NCBI RefSeq assembly: GCF_028737265.1
Contig: NZ_JAQZAK010000009.1
Span: 174,368-238,367 of the forward strand
DNA: 64,000 bases
Source: Actinomycetospora callitridis
GTDB taxonomy: Bacteria; Actinomycetota; Actinomycetes; Mycobacteriales; Pseudonocardiaceae
Direction: 5' to 3'
Shown here: in pieces, positions 24,621-33,529 of the stretch
Numbering within the stretch: the first letter of the stretch is position 1
Layout of the letters: each line of letters begins with the position of its first letter
Program-made: the position numbers and the translations under genes
Notes under the pieces: generated by a model
The model's database searches: none
Told to the model about the DNA's origin: nothing
Seen by the model: the letters and a program-made list of their open reading frames with translations, nothing else

Positions 24621-25523
24621 GTGGACCCCGACCGCCGTGATCGGCGCCTGCTCCTGCTCTCGGTGTGGGCGTCCGGGGCCTTCGCCCTCGTCTCCTCGGT
24701 GTGGGGCATCCTCAGCGGCTCGTCCATGATCGTCTTCGACGGCCTGTCGTCGTTCATCAGCGTCGGGCTCTCGATGCTCGCGGTGATCGCGCTGCGCACC
24801 TCGCGGGCCGGCGCGGACGAGCGCTACCCGTGGGGTCGCGAGATCTGGGAGCCCGTCACCGTCGTCGTCAAGGCGATCGCGCTGGCCGCGCTGTGCGTCT
24901 ACGCCGTGGTCGGCGGCATCTCCGACCTGCTCGCCGGCGGCCGCGAGGTCTCGACGGGCTGGGCGCTGACGTACGCGATCGTCGCCACCGTCAGCGGGGC
25001 CGTCGTCACCGTGCTGATGCGCCGGGGCGGGCGCTCCGACCTGGTGCGCGCCGAGGCCGCCGAGTGGTTCGGGGACACGCTGCTCTCGGTCGGGGTGCTC
25101 GTCGGGTTCGTCATCGCGATCGTGCTGGTCGCGATGGGGCGCCCCGACCTCGCGGCGTACGTGGACCCGGCGATGGTCGTCATCGTGTCCCTGCTGTTCC
25201 TGCGCATCCCGTTCCGGCTGGTCGCCGGCGGGATGCGCGAGATCCTCTCGATGTCCCCGCCCGAGGAGACCCGGGCCGCGCTGGACGAGGCGGTCGAGGC
25301 GGTCCGCGCGCGCTTCGGGATCGAGGAGGCGTTCCTGCGGGCGTCGAAGGTCGGCACCCGCGTCGATGTGGAGGTGGACTTCGTGGTGGGGGAGGACTCG
25401 CCGGTGCGCACGGTGGCCGACGGCGACGTGGTGCGCCAGGCGCTGCACGACCGGCTCGCCGAGCAGGGGCACGAGCGCTCGGTGACCGTCGCGTTCACGA
25501 CCGAGCGGCGGTGGGCGCTGTGA
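24621..25523 (+). CDS. Cation diffusion facilitator family transporter
   Basis: The 300-residue protein has six membrane segments followed by a short cytoplasmic domain. The two intramembrane metal positions read DGLSS and WFGDT, not the HxxxD pairs of zinc exporters, so a non-zinc cation is plausible. The open frame continues upstream to 24459, but those codons have unusually AT-rich third positions, unlike the gene body. I therefore take GTG 24621; GTG 24519 is the alternative. The 160-bp gap to the divergent lysyltransferase gene is relatively AT-rich and probably holds both promoters. Confidence 0.8.
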   Translation: MDPDRRDRRLLLLSVWASGAFALVSSVWGILSGSSMIVFDGLSSFISVGLSMLAVIALRTSRAGADERYPWGREIWEPVTVVVKAIALAALCVYAVVGGISDLLAGGREVSTGWALTYAIVATVSGAVVTVLMRRGGRSDLVRAEAAEWFGDTLLSVGVLVGFVIAIVLVAMGRPDLAAYVDPAMVVIVSLLFLRIPFRLVAGGMREILSMSPPEETRAALDEAVEAVRARFGIEEAFLRASKVGTRVDVEVDFVVGEDSPVRTVADGDVVRQALHDRLAEQGHERSVTVAFTTERRWAL

Positions 25524-26086
25524 CCGGCGTGCCGGTGGTGGTGCGCCTGCGCCGTCCCGAGGAGATGGTCACCGTCGACCCGGCGGGCCTGCTCGACGAC
25601 GACGGGGACGACGCGCGCACCGTGCCCGCGGTGGACGAGATCCTGAGCGAGGTGCTCTCGCGCCGCCGGGTCGGGCGGCGCGACCGGCTGGTGCTCGAGA
25701 TGCCCGCGGCGGCCGCCGGTGCGGACGTCGCCGCGACGACGACCCGCCTGGAGAGGGCCCTGCGACGCTGGGCGCAGCGGCGCCTCGAGGGCGTCGAGCG
25801 CGAGGCGCACGTGCTCTACCGCCAGGGTCTCGCGTCGTTGCGGCCCGGCCTCCCGCTCTTCGTCATCGGCCTGCTGCTCTCGACCGACTTCCTCGCCCCG
25901 GACGTCCCGGAGTTCTTCCAGAACCTCCTGGGCAACGGGGTCTTCCTGGTCATCGCCTGGGTCGGGCTCTGGTACCCGCTCGACCTGCTGTTCTTCGCCC
26001 GGCTCCCGCTGCGCCGGGAACGGCGGGCCCTCGACACCCTGCGCACGATGCCCGTCGAGATCCGGGTGCTCCCGCGATCGGGGTGA
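25520..26086 (+). CDS. Hypothetical two-TM protein
   Basis: The 188-residue product starts at the GTG overlapping the CDF stop (GTGA), so it is coupled to it. Residues 1-90 are soluble and charged; about 110-128 and 138-160 are hydrophobic helices (LPLFVIGLLLSTDFL and VFLVIAWVGLWYPLDLLFF) followed by a basic tail. I do not recognise a family. The coupling suggests an accessory role to the transporter, but nothing in the sequence proves it. Confidence 0.65.
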   Translation: MTGVPVVVRLRRPEEMVTVDPAGLLDDDGDDARTVPAVDEILSEVLSRRRVGRRDRLVLEMPAAAAGADVAATTTRLERALRRWAQRRLEGVEREAHVLYRQGLASLRPGLPLFVIGLLLSTDFLAPDVPEFFQNLLGNGVFLVIAWVGLWYPLDLLFFARLPLRRERRALDTLRTMPVEIRVLPRSG

Positions 26087-26199
26087 TGCAGCGACCGGGT
26101 GACGTCTGCGGCCGAACGGGGACGGATGCTCGACCACGCAGCGTCGTCGGAGGATCCTTTCGGGCAGCTCATTCCGGACCCCGGCGTCGAGGTCGGCCC

Positions 26200-26985
26200 A
26201 TGCTCACCACACCGCACGACAACGCGTGGCTGGACCTCGTCGCGGACCTGGTCGCCCAGCCGCTGACGGCGTGGCCCGCCGAGGAGGTCGTCGAGCTCCT
26301 CGCCGGGACCTTCGACGCGCCCGCCGGGTCGTACTACGGCCAGGACGGCGACGTGATCGAGCAGCGGCCGTGGCCCGCGGACCTCGCCGGCGTCGACCGC
26401 GCGGAGATCGAGCGCTGGACGATCGAGCAGGCGCCGCGGGAGCACCCGCTGCTGCGGTGGTACCTCGCGAGCGGGGACCCGCGGGCGATGCAGGTGGCCG
26501 ACGTCCCCACGACGGTCGCGTCCGTCGCGCTGCAGGACCAGTGGCGGTCGCTGTGCCAGGAGTACCTCGCCGGCGTCTCCTCCCAGATGGCCCTGCCGCT
26601 GTGCCTGGGCCCGACGGCGAACCGCACGTTCCTGATCGGGCGCGAGGACGACTACAGCGCGCAGGAGGTGGCCCTCGCGCGTCGCCTCCAGCGGCTGCTC
26701 ACCGGGCTGGACCGCCAGATCGCGTGCTACGCCCGGTGGGTGCGCCTGGTGGGTCCGTGCGCGCTGGAGGCGGCGAGCGCGGGCGGGCTGACGCCCCGGG
26801 AGTCCTCGGTGCTGGCCCTGCTCGCGTCGGGCTACACGGCGCGGGCGATCGCCCGCAGGCTCCACGTCGGCGAGCGCACCGTGCAGAAGCACCTCCAGCG
26901 CATCTACCGCAAGCTCGGGGCGGGCGACCGCCTCGTCGCCGTCCAGCGCGCACAGCTCATCGGCCTGCTGCCGGCTCCGACGTAG
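26200..26985 (+). CDS. LuxR-type transcriptional regulator
   Basis: The 261-residue protein has an unassigned sensor-like N-terminal region (about 1-190) and a C-terminal LuxR helix-turn-helix: LTPRESSVLALLASGYTARA, then ARRLHVGERTVQKHLQRIYR and KLGAGDRLVAV. The ATG at 26200 has GAGGT upstream; longer starts add a low-complexity leader. There is no receiver domain, so it is not a standard two-component regulator. The ligand and targets are unknown; the neighbouring 27080 gene is a candidate target. Confidence 0.85.
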   Translation: MLTTPHDNAWLDLVADLVAQPLTAWPAEEVVELLAGTFDAPAGSYYGQDGDVIEQRPWPADLAGVDRAEIERWTIEQAPREHPLLRWYLASGDPRAMQVADVPTTVASVALQDQWRSLCQEYLAGVSSQMALPLCLGPTANRTFLIGREDDYSAQEVALARRLQRLLTGLDRQIACYARWVRLVGPCALEAASAGGLTPRESSVLALLASGYTARAIARRLHVGERTVQKHLQRIYRKLGAGDRLVAVQRAQLIGLLPAPT

Positions 26986-27079
26986 GTCCCGGCACGCAGG
27001 TCCCGGTACGTAGTTCCCGTCCCTGGGCCGCCGCCGTACGTCGTGGCGTCATGGTGGTCCACCACACGGGGGAGGACCC

Positions 27080-27391
27080 ATGCTCGCCACCACCGACATG
27101 CTGAGCAGGCTGACCGACGTGCGCGGCCGCATCGCGGCGTGCCGCCGTGCGGTCGACGACGACGCCGGCGCGTCGGTCGTCACCGCGGCCGTCGTCCGGG
27201 AGTTCGACACCAAGGCCGACAAGGCCATGGCGACCGCCGACGACGCCCGGCGCGACGCGATCATCGAGCTCGAGCAGGCCGCCGACAGCGCGCGGGTGGC
27301 GGCGAAGGCCGACCCCGGCCTCGGCAGCGCGGCCCGCGACGCCGTGGAGGACGCCCACCTGGGGATCTGCATCCTCAAGACGGAGGTCTGA
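27080..27391 (+). CDS. Small helical hypothetical protein
   Basis: The 103-residue product has GGGGGAGG four bases before its ATG, a strong ribosome-binding site. It is Ala/Asp/Arg-rich and predicted to be largely alpha-helical, with possible coiled coil between about 15 and 95. It contains no membrane segment and no motif I know. It is preceded by short near-repeats of GTCCCGGYACGYAG at about 26987-27015. It converges with the antiporter gene, 11 bases away. Confidence 0.55.
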   Translation: MLATTDMLSRLTDVRGRIAACRRAVDDDAGASVVTAAVVREFDTKADKAMATADDARRDAIIELEQAADSARVAAKADPGLGSAARDAVEDAHLGICILKTEV

Positions 27392-27402
27392 GGGGAGCTT
27401 TC

Positions 27403-28998
27403 CTAGCGGTCGAGCATCGCCTCCTCGTAGTCCAGCTCGCGGAGCATGTCGCGCAGCACGCCCTCGTCGATGCGGCCCATGTCCCGGAAGCGCACGAAGG
27501 TGTCGCGCTCGGCGGTCAGCATCTCCCGGCGCAGGCGGGTGAACGCCACCGAGGGGGACTCGCCGATCTCCTCGTCGGAGCGCCCCAGACGTTCCCACGC
27601 GCCGTTGGAGCGGTGCTGCGCCCAGGTGCGCAGCTGCTCGGTGACGTGCTGCGGGGTCGAGTCGTCGGAGAGCTCGTCGAGTCGTGACAGGGCGGCCTCG
27701 GCGGCGGACTGCTTCACCGCGGCCTCGTCGAGCACGTCGCGCTGCCCGCCCTTGTCCTGCACGTGCAGCCGGCGGATCAGGGTGGGCAGCGTGAGGCCCT
27801 GCAGCAGCAGGGTGCCGACGGTGATGACGAACGCCACGAACACCACGACGTTGCGCCCCGGCATCCCGGGAGTCATCTCGTCGCCGACGGGGATCGCGAA
27901 CGCCGCGGCCAGCGTCACCACGCCCCGCATGCCGGCCCAGGAGATGACGAACGGCCCCCGCCAGGGCAGCGCGGGCCCGGCCCGCCGCACCTTGGGCAGC
28001 ACCCGTGGGAGATAGATCGTCGGGAAGACCCAGACGAACCGGGCCAGGATCGTCACGACGAGCAGGGCGAGCGAGACGCCCAGGATGCGCCCGGCGTCCT
28101 CGCCCAGCCCGTCGACCACCACCCGCAGCTGCAGGCCGATCAGCGCGAAGACCAGCGCCTCCAGCAGGGTGTCGAGGGCCTTCCACACCGCCTGGTCCTG
28201 CAGGCGCGTGGCGTAGCCCGCCTCGGTGGCCTTGTGCCCGAGGTAGAGCCCGGCGACGACCACGGCGAGCACCCCGGAGGTGTGCAGCTCCTCGGCGAGC
28301 AGGTAGATCGCGAACGGGACGAGCAGGCCGACCGAGCTCTCGAGCACGCCGTCGTGCAGGCGCATCCGGATGCGGTGCAGCACCCAACCGAGCCCGGCGC
28401 CGAGGGCCACGCCGCCGACCGCGGCCAGGGCGAACTCGCCGAGGCCCTCGAGGATCGTCACGCCGGTGCCGACCGTGGTGGTGGCGATCGCCACGGCGAG
28501 CAGCACGCGGAAGAGCGTCAGCGCGGTGGCGTCGTTGAGCAGGCTCTCGCCCTCGAGGATCGTCATGAGCCGGCGCTGGAGGCCCAGACGGCGACCGATC
28601 GACGCCGCGGCGACCGCGTCGGGCGGGGCGACGACGGCGCCGAGCACCAGCGCGCTGGCCAGCGGCAGGTCGGGCACCAGCAGCCACGCCGCGATCCCGA
28701 CCACCGCGGTGCTGAACACGACGAGGCCGATCGCCAGCTGGCTGATCCGCTTCATGTTCTCGCGCAGGCGCAGCGTCGAGCTCTCCAGCGCCGCCGAGTA
28801 CAGCAACGGGGGCAGGACGAGGAAGAGCACGAGGTCGGGGTCGAGGGGCACCACCGGGACGCCGGGGACGAACGACATCGCGAGCCCCACCACCACGAGC
28901 AGCAGCGGCGCCGAGAGCGCGTAGCGGCGGGCGATCGCCGTGACGCCGAGCGCGATGACGAAGACGACGAGCAGGGCCCGGGGATCGGCCTCGGTCAT
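27403..28998 (-). CDS. CPA1-family Na+/H+ antiporter
   Basis: The 531-residue protein has about twelve membrane segments and CPA1 signatures: LPPLLYSAALESS, VVAPPDAVAAASI and ILEGESLLNDATALTLFR with the ND pair of the ion site, plus SWAGMRGVVTLAAAFAIP. A cytoplasmic tail of about 130 residues (from 400) is charged and helical. It exchanges Na+ (or K+) for H+. Its ATG overlaps the stop of the DUF1330 gene (ATGA), so it is the last gene of a three-gene operon. Confidence 0.92.
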   Translation of the reverse strand: MTEADPRALLVVFVIALGVTAIARRYALSAPLLLVVVGLAMSFVPGVPVVPLDPDLVLFLVLPPLLYSAALESSTLRLRENMKRISQLAIGLVVFSTAVVGIAAWLLVPDLPLASALVLGAVVAPPDAVAAASIGRRLGLQRRLMTILEGESLLNDATALTLFRVLLAVAIATTTVGTGVTILEGLGEFALAAVGGVALGAGLGWVLHRIRMRLHDGVLESSVGLLVPFAIYLLAEELHTSGVLAVVVAGLYLGHKATEAGYATRLQDQAVWKALDTLLEALVFALIGLQLRVVVDGLGEDAGRILGVSLALLVVTILARFVWVFPTIYLPRVLPKVRRAGPALPWRGPFVISWAGMRGVVTLAAAFAIPVGDEMTPGMPGRNVVVFVAFVITVGTLLLQGLTLPTLIRRLHVQDKGGQRDVLDEAAVKQSAAEAALSRLDELSDDSTPQHVTEQLRTWAQHRSNGAWERLGRSDEEIGESPSVAFTRLRREMLTAERDTFVRFRDMGRIDEGVLRDMLRELDYEEAMLDR

Positions 28999-29384
28999 GA
29001 GGTGTGCGGGTGCGGTTCCGGCGGGGTCCACGGAGCCGTGGCCTGAAGGACGGCCTCGGTGAGCGCCTCGGTGCGCAGGTGTGTCCCCTCCTGGTAGGCG
29101 GGGTCCGCGATCATGTCGCTGAACGCCTGCCGGTCCGGGTAGCGCACCAGCAGCACGGCGTCCCAGGCCTGTCCGTCCTCGGCGACGAGCGCCGTGCCGC
29201 CGTCACCCAGGTAGAGGATCTCGGCGCCGCGGTGCTCGGCGTGGGCGCGGAAGTGGGCGAGGTACGCGGCGTACGACGCGCGGCCGCCCGGCCGGAACCG
29301 CAGCAGGTTGAGCATGACCACCGGGCCGCCCGGGTCGTCGGCCAGGAACGTCTTGAGGTCACGTCCGCGCGGATCGACGGCCAT
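28995..29384 (-). CDS. DUF1330 family protein
   Basis: The 129-residue protein has a dimeric alpha/beta-barrel (ferredoxin-like) fold of the DUF1330 type, with VVMLNLLRFRPGGRASYAAYLA near the N-terminus and AWDAVLLVRYPDRQAFSDMI in the middle. Enzymatic function is not established for the family. The start ATG overlaps the methyltransferase stop by one base (TGATG), and its stop overlaps the antiporter start. Confidence 0.82.
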   Translation of the reverse strand: MAVDPRGRDLKTFLADDPGGPVVMLNLLRFRPGGRASYAAYLAHFRAHAEHRGAEILYLGDGGTALVAEDGQAWDAVLLVRYPDRQAFSDMIADPAYQEGTHLRTEALTEAVLQATAPWTPPEPHPHTS

Positions 29385-30037
29385 CAGGGGTGTCCTTTCC
29401 GGGTGTGGACGCTGACCACGTAGCCCCCGCCGCGGTAGGGCTCCTCGCCCGCCCAGTCGGCGCTGCGGGCGGTGAGCTCGAGGCCGGCGGCCGCCGCGGC
29501 GGCGTCGTAGTCGGCCAGGGTGGGGAAGCCGACGCCGTCGGGGAGGGCGAACGGCACGTGCTCGCCGTCGAGCCCGAAGCCGGCGACGAGCAGCCCGCCG
29601 GGCCGCAGCCGGCGCGCGAGGCCGGCGACGACCTCGGCGTGCGTGCCGGGGGTCAGCAGCGGCCACAGGTTGCCGGCGGCGACGACGGCGTCGACGGGGT
29701 GGTCGAGGTGCAGCGCTCCGGGTTCGCCGAGGTCGACCAGGCGCCAGTCGAGCTCGGGCGCGAGCGCGCGGGCCTCGTCGAGCATCGAGGCGTCGAGGTC
29801 GACGCCGACCACGCGGTGGCCGAGCCGGGCGAGCCGGATCGCGACACGCCCGGTGCCGCAGCCGGCGTCGAGCACGTCGCCCGGCCGGCCGAGCCTCTCG
29901 CGGACCAGGGCATCGACGCGCCGGGCCTCCCCGTGCAGGTCCCGGCCCTCGCGCTCGAGCGCGGCGAACCGCGCGGCGTAGCCCGGTCCGGCCGTGCCAC
30001 CGGTGACGGCGAGCCAGGGGTTGACGGGCACCGGCAC
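29384..30037 (-). CDS. Class I SAM-dependent methyltransferase
   Basis: The 217-residue protein has methyltransferase motif I VLDAGCGTGRVAIRLARLG (about 55-73), VVGVDLDASML as the ribose-binding acidic strand, and VDAVVAAGNLWPLL as motif II. The substrate is unknown. It is first in the methyltransferase-DUF1330-antiporter operon. It is divergent from the zinc-type CDF gene, with about 80 bases between the starts. Confidence 0.85.
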   Translation of the reverse strand: MPVPVNPWLAVTGGTAGPGYAARFAALEREGRDLHGEARRVDALVRERLGRPGDVLDAGCGTGRVAIRLARLGHRVVGVDLDASMLDEARALAPELDWRLVDLGEPGALHLDHPVDAVVAAGNLWPLLTPGTHAEVVAGLARRLRPGGLLVAGFGLDGEHVPFALPDGVGFPTLADYDAAAAAAGLELTARSADWAGEEPYRGGGYVVSVHTRKGHP

Positions 30038-30118
30038 ACTCTAGGGCCGTCGACGGTGTCCGTTGCCCGGACGTGTGGCGTACGGCGCCGCCGCGTCCGT
30101 ATGCGTATGTGTGCATGT

Positions 30119-31090
30119 ATGGTCGGCGCCGTGGGGCACGGACATGGTCACGGACACGGCGCCGGTGCCGACGACCGGCGGCGGCTCGGCATCGCGCTCG
30201 GCATCACCGCGCTGGTGCTCGTGGTCGGCGCTGTCGGCGCGGTCCTCACGGGGTCGCTGGCGCTGCTCGCCGATCTCGGGCACGTCGGCACCGACGTCGT
30301 CGCCCTCGGCACCGCCCTCGCCGCCTCCGCGCTCGCCGCCCGCCCGCCGAGCCGGCGCCGGACCTTCGGGCTCGGCCGCGCCGAGGTGCTGGGCGCCGCG
30401 CTGAACGCGGTGCTGCTGCTCGGGGTCACGGTGTGGGTCGCGATCGAGGCGGTCGAACGCCTCGCCAGCCCCACCGAGGTGCCCGGTGGCGCGCTGCTGG
30501 TCTACGGCCTCGTCGGTCTCGTCGGCAACGTCGTCGCGCTGGCGGTCCTGCAGCGCGGCAGCGGCGGGATGAACGTCCGCGGTGCCGCGCTGCACGTGCT
30601 CGGCGACGCGTTGGGCTCGGTCGCCGTGCTCACCGCCGCCGTGGTCACCCTGACCACCGGGTGGGCCTACGCCGACACGCTCGCCTCGCTGGTGATCGTC
30701 GCGATCCTCCTGCCCCGCACCGTGGCCCTCCTGCGCGAGACCGGGCACGTGCTGCTCGAGGGCGCGCCCGCCGGCATCGACGTCGACGACGTGCACACCG
30801 CGCTGCTCGACGTCGAGGGCGTCGCGGAGGTCCACGACCTGCACGTCTGGGCGATCAACGATCGCAGCCCCGCCGTCTCGGCCCACCTCGTGATCTCCGA
30901 CGAGGGCTGCGCCACCGCCGACTGCGGCGAGCACGGGGTGCTCGACCGCGCCACGATCGTCCTGCGCGAACAATTCGGGCTCGAGCACAGCACGCTGCAG
31001 ATCGAGGGCGTCGAGCACGCCGACCACGAGCAGGCCTGCGAGCCGCCCGTCGTCATCGCCGAGCGGGTGCGGGGCCTCGGGGCGGGCTGA
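30119..31090 (+). CDS. Zinc-type cation diffusion facilitator (CzcD-like)
   Basis: The 323-residue protein begins with a His/Gly metal-binding tail (HGHGHGHG). It has six membrane segments with both zinc-type sites: HVGTD in the second and HVLGD in the fifth, each an HxxxD pair. The C-terminal domain has VHDLHVWAI, the canonical CDF dimerisation motif. It should export Zn2+ or a similar divalent ion. ATG 30119 is used; GTG 30131 is possible. The upstream 25 bases carry alternating GTATG/GCATG units that could bind a metalloregulator. Confidence 0.88.
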   Translation: MVGAVGHGHGHGHGAGADDRRRLGIALGITALVLVVGAVGAVLTGSLALLADLGHVGTDVVALGTALAASALAARPPSRRRTFGLGRAEVLGAALNAVLLLGVTVWVAIEAVERLASPTEVPGGALLVYGLVGLVGNVVALAVLQRGSGGMNVRGAALHVLGDALGSVAVLTAAVVTLTTGWAYADTLASLVIVAILLPRTVALLRETGHVLLEGAPAGIDVDDVHTALLDVEGVAEVHDLHVWAINDRSPAVSAHLVISDEGCATADCGEHGVLDRATIVLREQFGLEHSTLQIEGVEHADHEQACEPPVVIAERVRGLGAG

Positions 31091-31108
31091 GGGGCACACT
31101 GGGCCGCG

Positions 31109-31594
31109 ATGGGCACCTCGCACACCGTCGTCGACAGCCCGCTCGGGCCGCTGACCCTGCGCGCCGACGACGGCGTGCTCTCCGGCCTCTACATGACCGA
31201 CCACCGCCACGGTCCCGCGCCCGACACGCTCGGGCCGCGCGCCGACGACGGGCTGGCGCCGGTGCGCGAGCAGCTCGCGGCCTACTTCGCGGGCGAGCTC
31301 ACGGCGTTCGACCTCCCGCTCGCCCTGCACGGCACGGCGTTCCAGGAGCGCGTCTGGGCGGCGCTGCGCGAGATCCCCTACGGCGTGACCACGACCTACG
31401 GCGAGCTCGCCGCCGCGCTCGGGTCGCCGATGGCCTCCCGGGCCGTGGGGCTCGCCAACGGCCGCAACCCGATCAGCATCGTCGTGCCCTGTCACCGCGT
31501 GGTCGGGGCGAACGGGTCGCTCACGGGCTACGGCGGCGGCGTCGCGCGCAAGCGGGCCCTGCTCGATCTGGAGTGCGGGGCACCGACGCTCTGA
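31109..31594 (+). CDS. ogt: Methylated-DNA-protein-cysteine methyltransferase (first copy)
   Basis: The 161-residue DNA-repair protein takes the alkyl group of O6-alkylguanine onto Cys128 in IVVPCHRVVG. The Arg-finger helix GSPMASRAVGLANGRNP and the N-terminal ribonuclease-H-like domain are present. It has no Ada regulatory domain. It starts 18 bases after the CDF stop. A second copy lies at 59137-59640. Confidence 0.93.
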   Translation: MGTSHTVVDSPLGPLTLRADDGVLSGLYMTDHRHGPAPDTLGPRADDGLAPVREQLAAYFAGELTAFDLPLALHGTAFQERVWAALREIPYGVTTTYGELAAALGSPMASRAVGLANGRNPISIVVPCHRVVGANGSLTGYGGGVARKRALLDLECGAPTL

Positions 31595-31679
31595 GAGGCC
31601 TCGACCGTGGTGGCCTCGAAGGTCACCGCGTCCGTGCGGTCGGCCACGGAGATCGACATCGACCGTGCGGGCACGTTGA

Positions 31680-33101
31680 TCAGTGGCTCTCGGTCTGCTC
31701 CTGCTGCTCGGCGGCCCGGCGGGCCGCGTCGCCGTCCGGGTCGAACCACGGGTGTCCGCCGCGCGACGCCGGGGGTTCGGGGGACTGGGAGGCCTGCGCG
31801 GGCTCGGAGGTCCGGGAGGCCGGCGAGGGTGCCGGAGGCTGCGGGCGCTGCGGGGTGCCGAGGTAGTGCCCGGGGGTCGGAGCGGCGGCGGAGGTCGCGG
31901 CGCCGGAGGTGACGGGCTCCTCCGTCGGCTCGCTCGCTCCGTCCGTAGCGACCGGGTCGTCGTCCGGGTCCTCGCTCGGGTCCTCCGCGACCACGTCGTC
32001 GTCGGCTGGGTCCTGGGCGGGGTCCTCGTCGGCCTGCTCCTCCGCCGTGTCCTCCGCCGTGTCCTCCGCCGTGTCCTCCGCCGTGTCCTCCGCCGTGTCC
32101 TCCGCCGTGACCTCGTCGGCGACGACGTCGTCCTCCTCGGCCGGCGGCTCGTCGGGCTCGTCGGACCCGCCGGTCGCGGCGGGATCGGCGGGATCGGCGG
32201 CCGCGAACACCGTGGTCTCCGGGACCTCCTGCTGCGCCGCCGCGATCGACCCGGTGTCCGAGGGCTCCTCGTCGGCGTCGACACCCTCGAGGTGGCCCGG
32301 GTACTCGGTGTCCTCCGCGGCCTCGTCCTCGCCGGGGGCGTCCGCCGGGGCGTCCTGCAGGGAGCCCGGGTAGCGCTCGTCGTCCTGCGCCGCGGCGAAC
32401 GTCTCGGTGACCGCCGGTTCCTCGGCGGACGTCTCCTCGGCGGACGTCTCCTGGAGGGCCGGCTCCTCGAGAGCCGGCTCCTCGACGGGCGGGGCCGGGG
32501 GAGGCCCCGGCATCGGCCGCCCGGGCCCGGGGTGACCCATGGCGGGGTAGCCGCGGGCGGGGGCGCCGGGCCCCGGTCGGCCGGGGCCGGGCACCGAGGG
32601 CAGGGGCATCGAGGAGGGGGTCGGCTCGGGGCGGGGAGCGCCGACGGGGAGGAAGGTCGTGCCCTCCTCGGCCACGACCTGCGCGCCGCGGTCGTCGAGC
32701 AGGGCGTGCCGGCCGGTGGGCGTGCGGTCCTGCTCCATCGCCGGCACGGGCATCGGGGCCGCCGTCGCGGGCTCCGTCGACGTCGGCAGCCGCCGGAAGA
32801 GGGCGATGAGGAGCAGCGTCCAGGACAGGACCTGCAGCACGATCACCACGAAGCCGAGCGCGCTTGACAGCGGCAGGAGCGTCTCGGGCGTCAGGCCGAA
32901 GGCCTGGAGCGAGGCCGCGGCCACGAGGAACGTCGTGATGACGACGACCACGAGCTGCAGCGCCAGCCCGAGGATGGCCGGGCCCGTGACGGTCGGCAGC
33001 GAGCGGCGTCGCAGCACGGCGAGCACGAGACCGACGATCACCGGTACTCCCACCGGCAGGAAGGCGGCGGCGAGACGGACGCCGGAGTCGAGCATGGCCA
33101 C
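31680..33101 (-). CDS. Membrane protein with long acidic repetitive tail
   Basis: The 473-residue product has three hydrophobic segments in the first 105 residues (about 8-30, 40-63 and 80-103) and then a cytoplasmic or exposed tail. The tail is Pro-rich (about 160-205) and then Glu/Asp/Ala-rich. It includes six AEDT units encoded by a perfect 12-bp tandem repeat, and it ends in a Pro/Ser/Gln stretch. The GTG 33101 or the ATG 33095 could be the start; neither has a good ribosome-binding site. I do not recognise it. Such tails are usually disordered and hint at scaffold or cell-wall-related roles. Confidence 0.65.
   Translation of the reverse strand: MAMLDSGVRLAAAFLPVGVPVIVGLVLAVLRRRSLPTVTGPAILGLALQLVVVVITTFLVAAASLQAFGLTPETLLPLSSALGFVVIVLQVLSWTLLLIALFRRLPTSTEPATAAPMPVPAMEQDRTPTGRHALLDDRGAQVVAEEGTTFLPVGAPRPEPTPSSMPLPSVPGPGRPGPGAPARGYPAMGHPGPGRPMPGPPPAPPVEEPALEEPALQETSAEETSAEEPAVTETFAAAQDDERYPGSLQDAPADAPGEDEAAEDTEYPGHLEGVDADEEPSDTGSIAAAQQEVPETTVFAAADPADPAATGGSDEPDEPPAEEDDVVADEVTAEDTAEDTAEDTAEDTAEDTAEEQADEDPAQDPADDDVVAEDPSEDPDDDPVATDGASEPTEEPVTSGAATSAAAPTPGHYLGTPQRPQPPAPSPASRTSEPAQASQSPEPPASRGGHPWFDPDGDAARRAAEQQEQTESH
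32038..32109 (-). repeat. Six 12-bp coding tandem repeats (AEDT)
   Basis: The forward unit TCCTCCGCCGTG is repeated six times without mismatch and in frame, coding the tetrapeptide AEDT on the minus strand. It is coding, not CRISPR. Confidence 0.9.
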
Positions 33102-33203
33102 GAACCTAACGGAACGGGACCGATCGGCGGAGCAGCGACCTCCCCGATCCCGGCGGGTTGTGGCGGAGCGTGACTGCTGTCGAGCAGCGGGTGACGGCGG
33201 GCG

Positions 33204-33509
33204 TCAGGGGAGGACCACCGGGTCGGTGACGTCGAGGTCGGGGAAGCCGAGCTGCCGGGCGACCTCGCGGGCCTCGTCGATGTCGATGCGGTCCCCCGAG
33301 CCGGTGTGCAGCCACAAGAGCGAGTCCGGCTGGGTGCTGGCGTGCCAGCGTCCGTCGATCCCGAGCCGGGCGCCGCGCCGCACGCCGCGTCCGCGCAGGT
33401 CGTAGCGCAGCAGGGTCGGTCCGAGGGTGCCCGTGTGGTCGATCCAGAACGAGAAACGGGCCGGGCCGCTCCGGCGCCCGCGACGTCCCCCCGTGCTCGA
33501 GAGGCTCAT
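33204..33509 (-). CDS. Hypothetical protein
   Basis: The 101-residue product is basic in its first 20 residues and then shows ARFSFWIDHTGTLGPTLLR and DSLLWLHTGSGDRIDIDEA with an acidic C-terminus. There is no membrane segment and I do not recognise a family. AGGAC precedes the ATG at 33509; an in-frame ATG at 33521 is the alternative. Its start region is back to back with the divergent FhuF-like gene, so the two share promoter space. Confidence 0.5.
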   Translation of the reverse strand: MSLSSTGGRRGRRSGPARFSFWIDHTGTLGPTLLRYDLRGRGVRRGARLGIDGRWHASTQPDSLLWLHTGSGDRIDIDEAREVARQLGFPDLDVTDPVVLP

Positions 33510-33529
33510 GTCCTCCAGCATGGGTCGCT

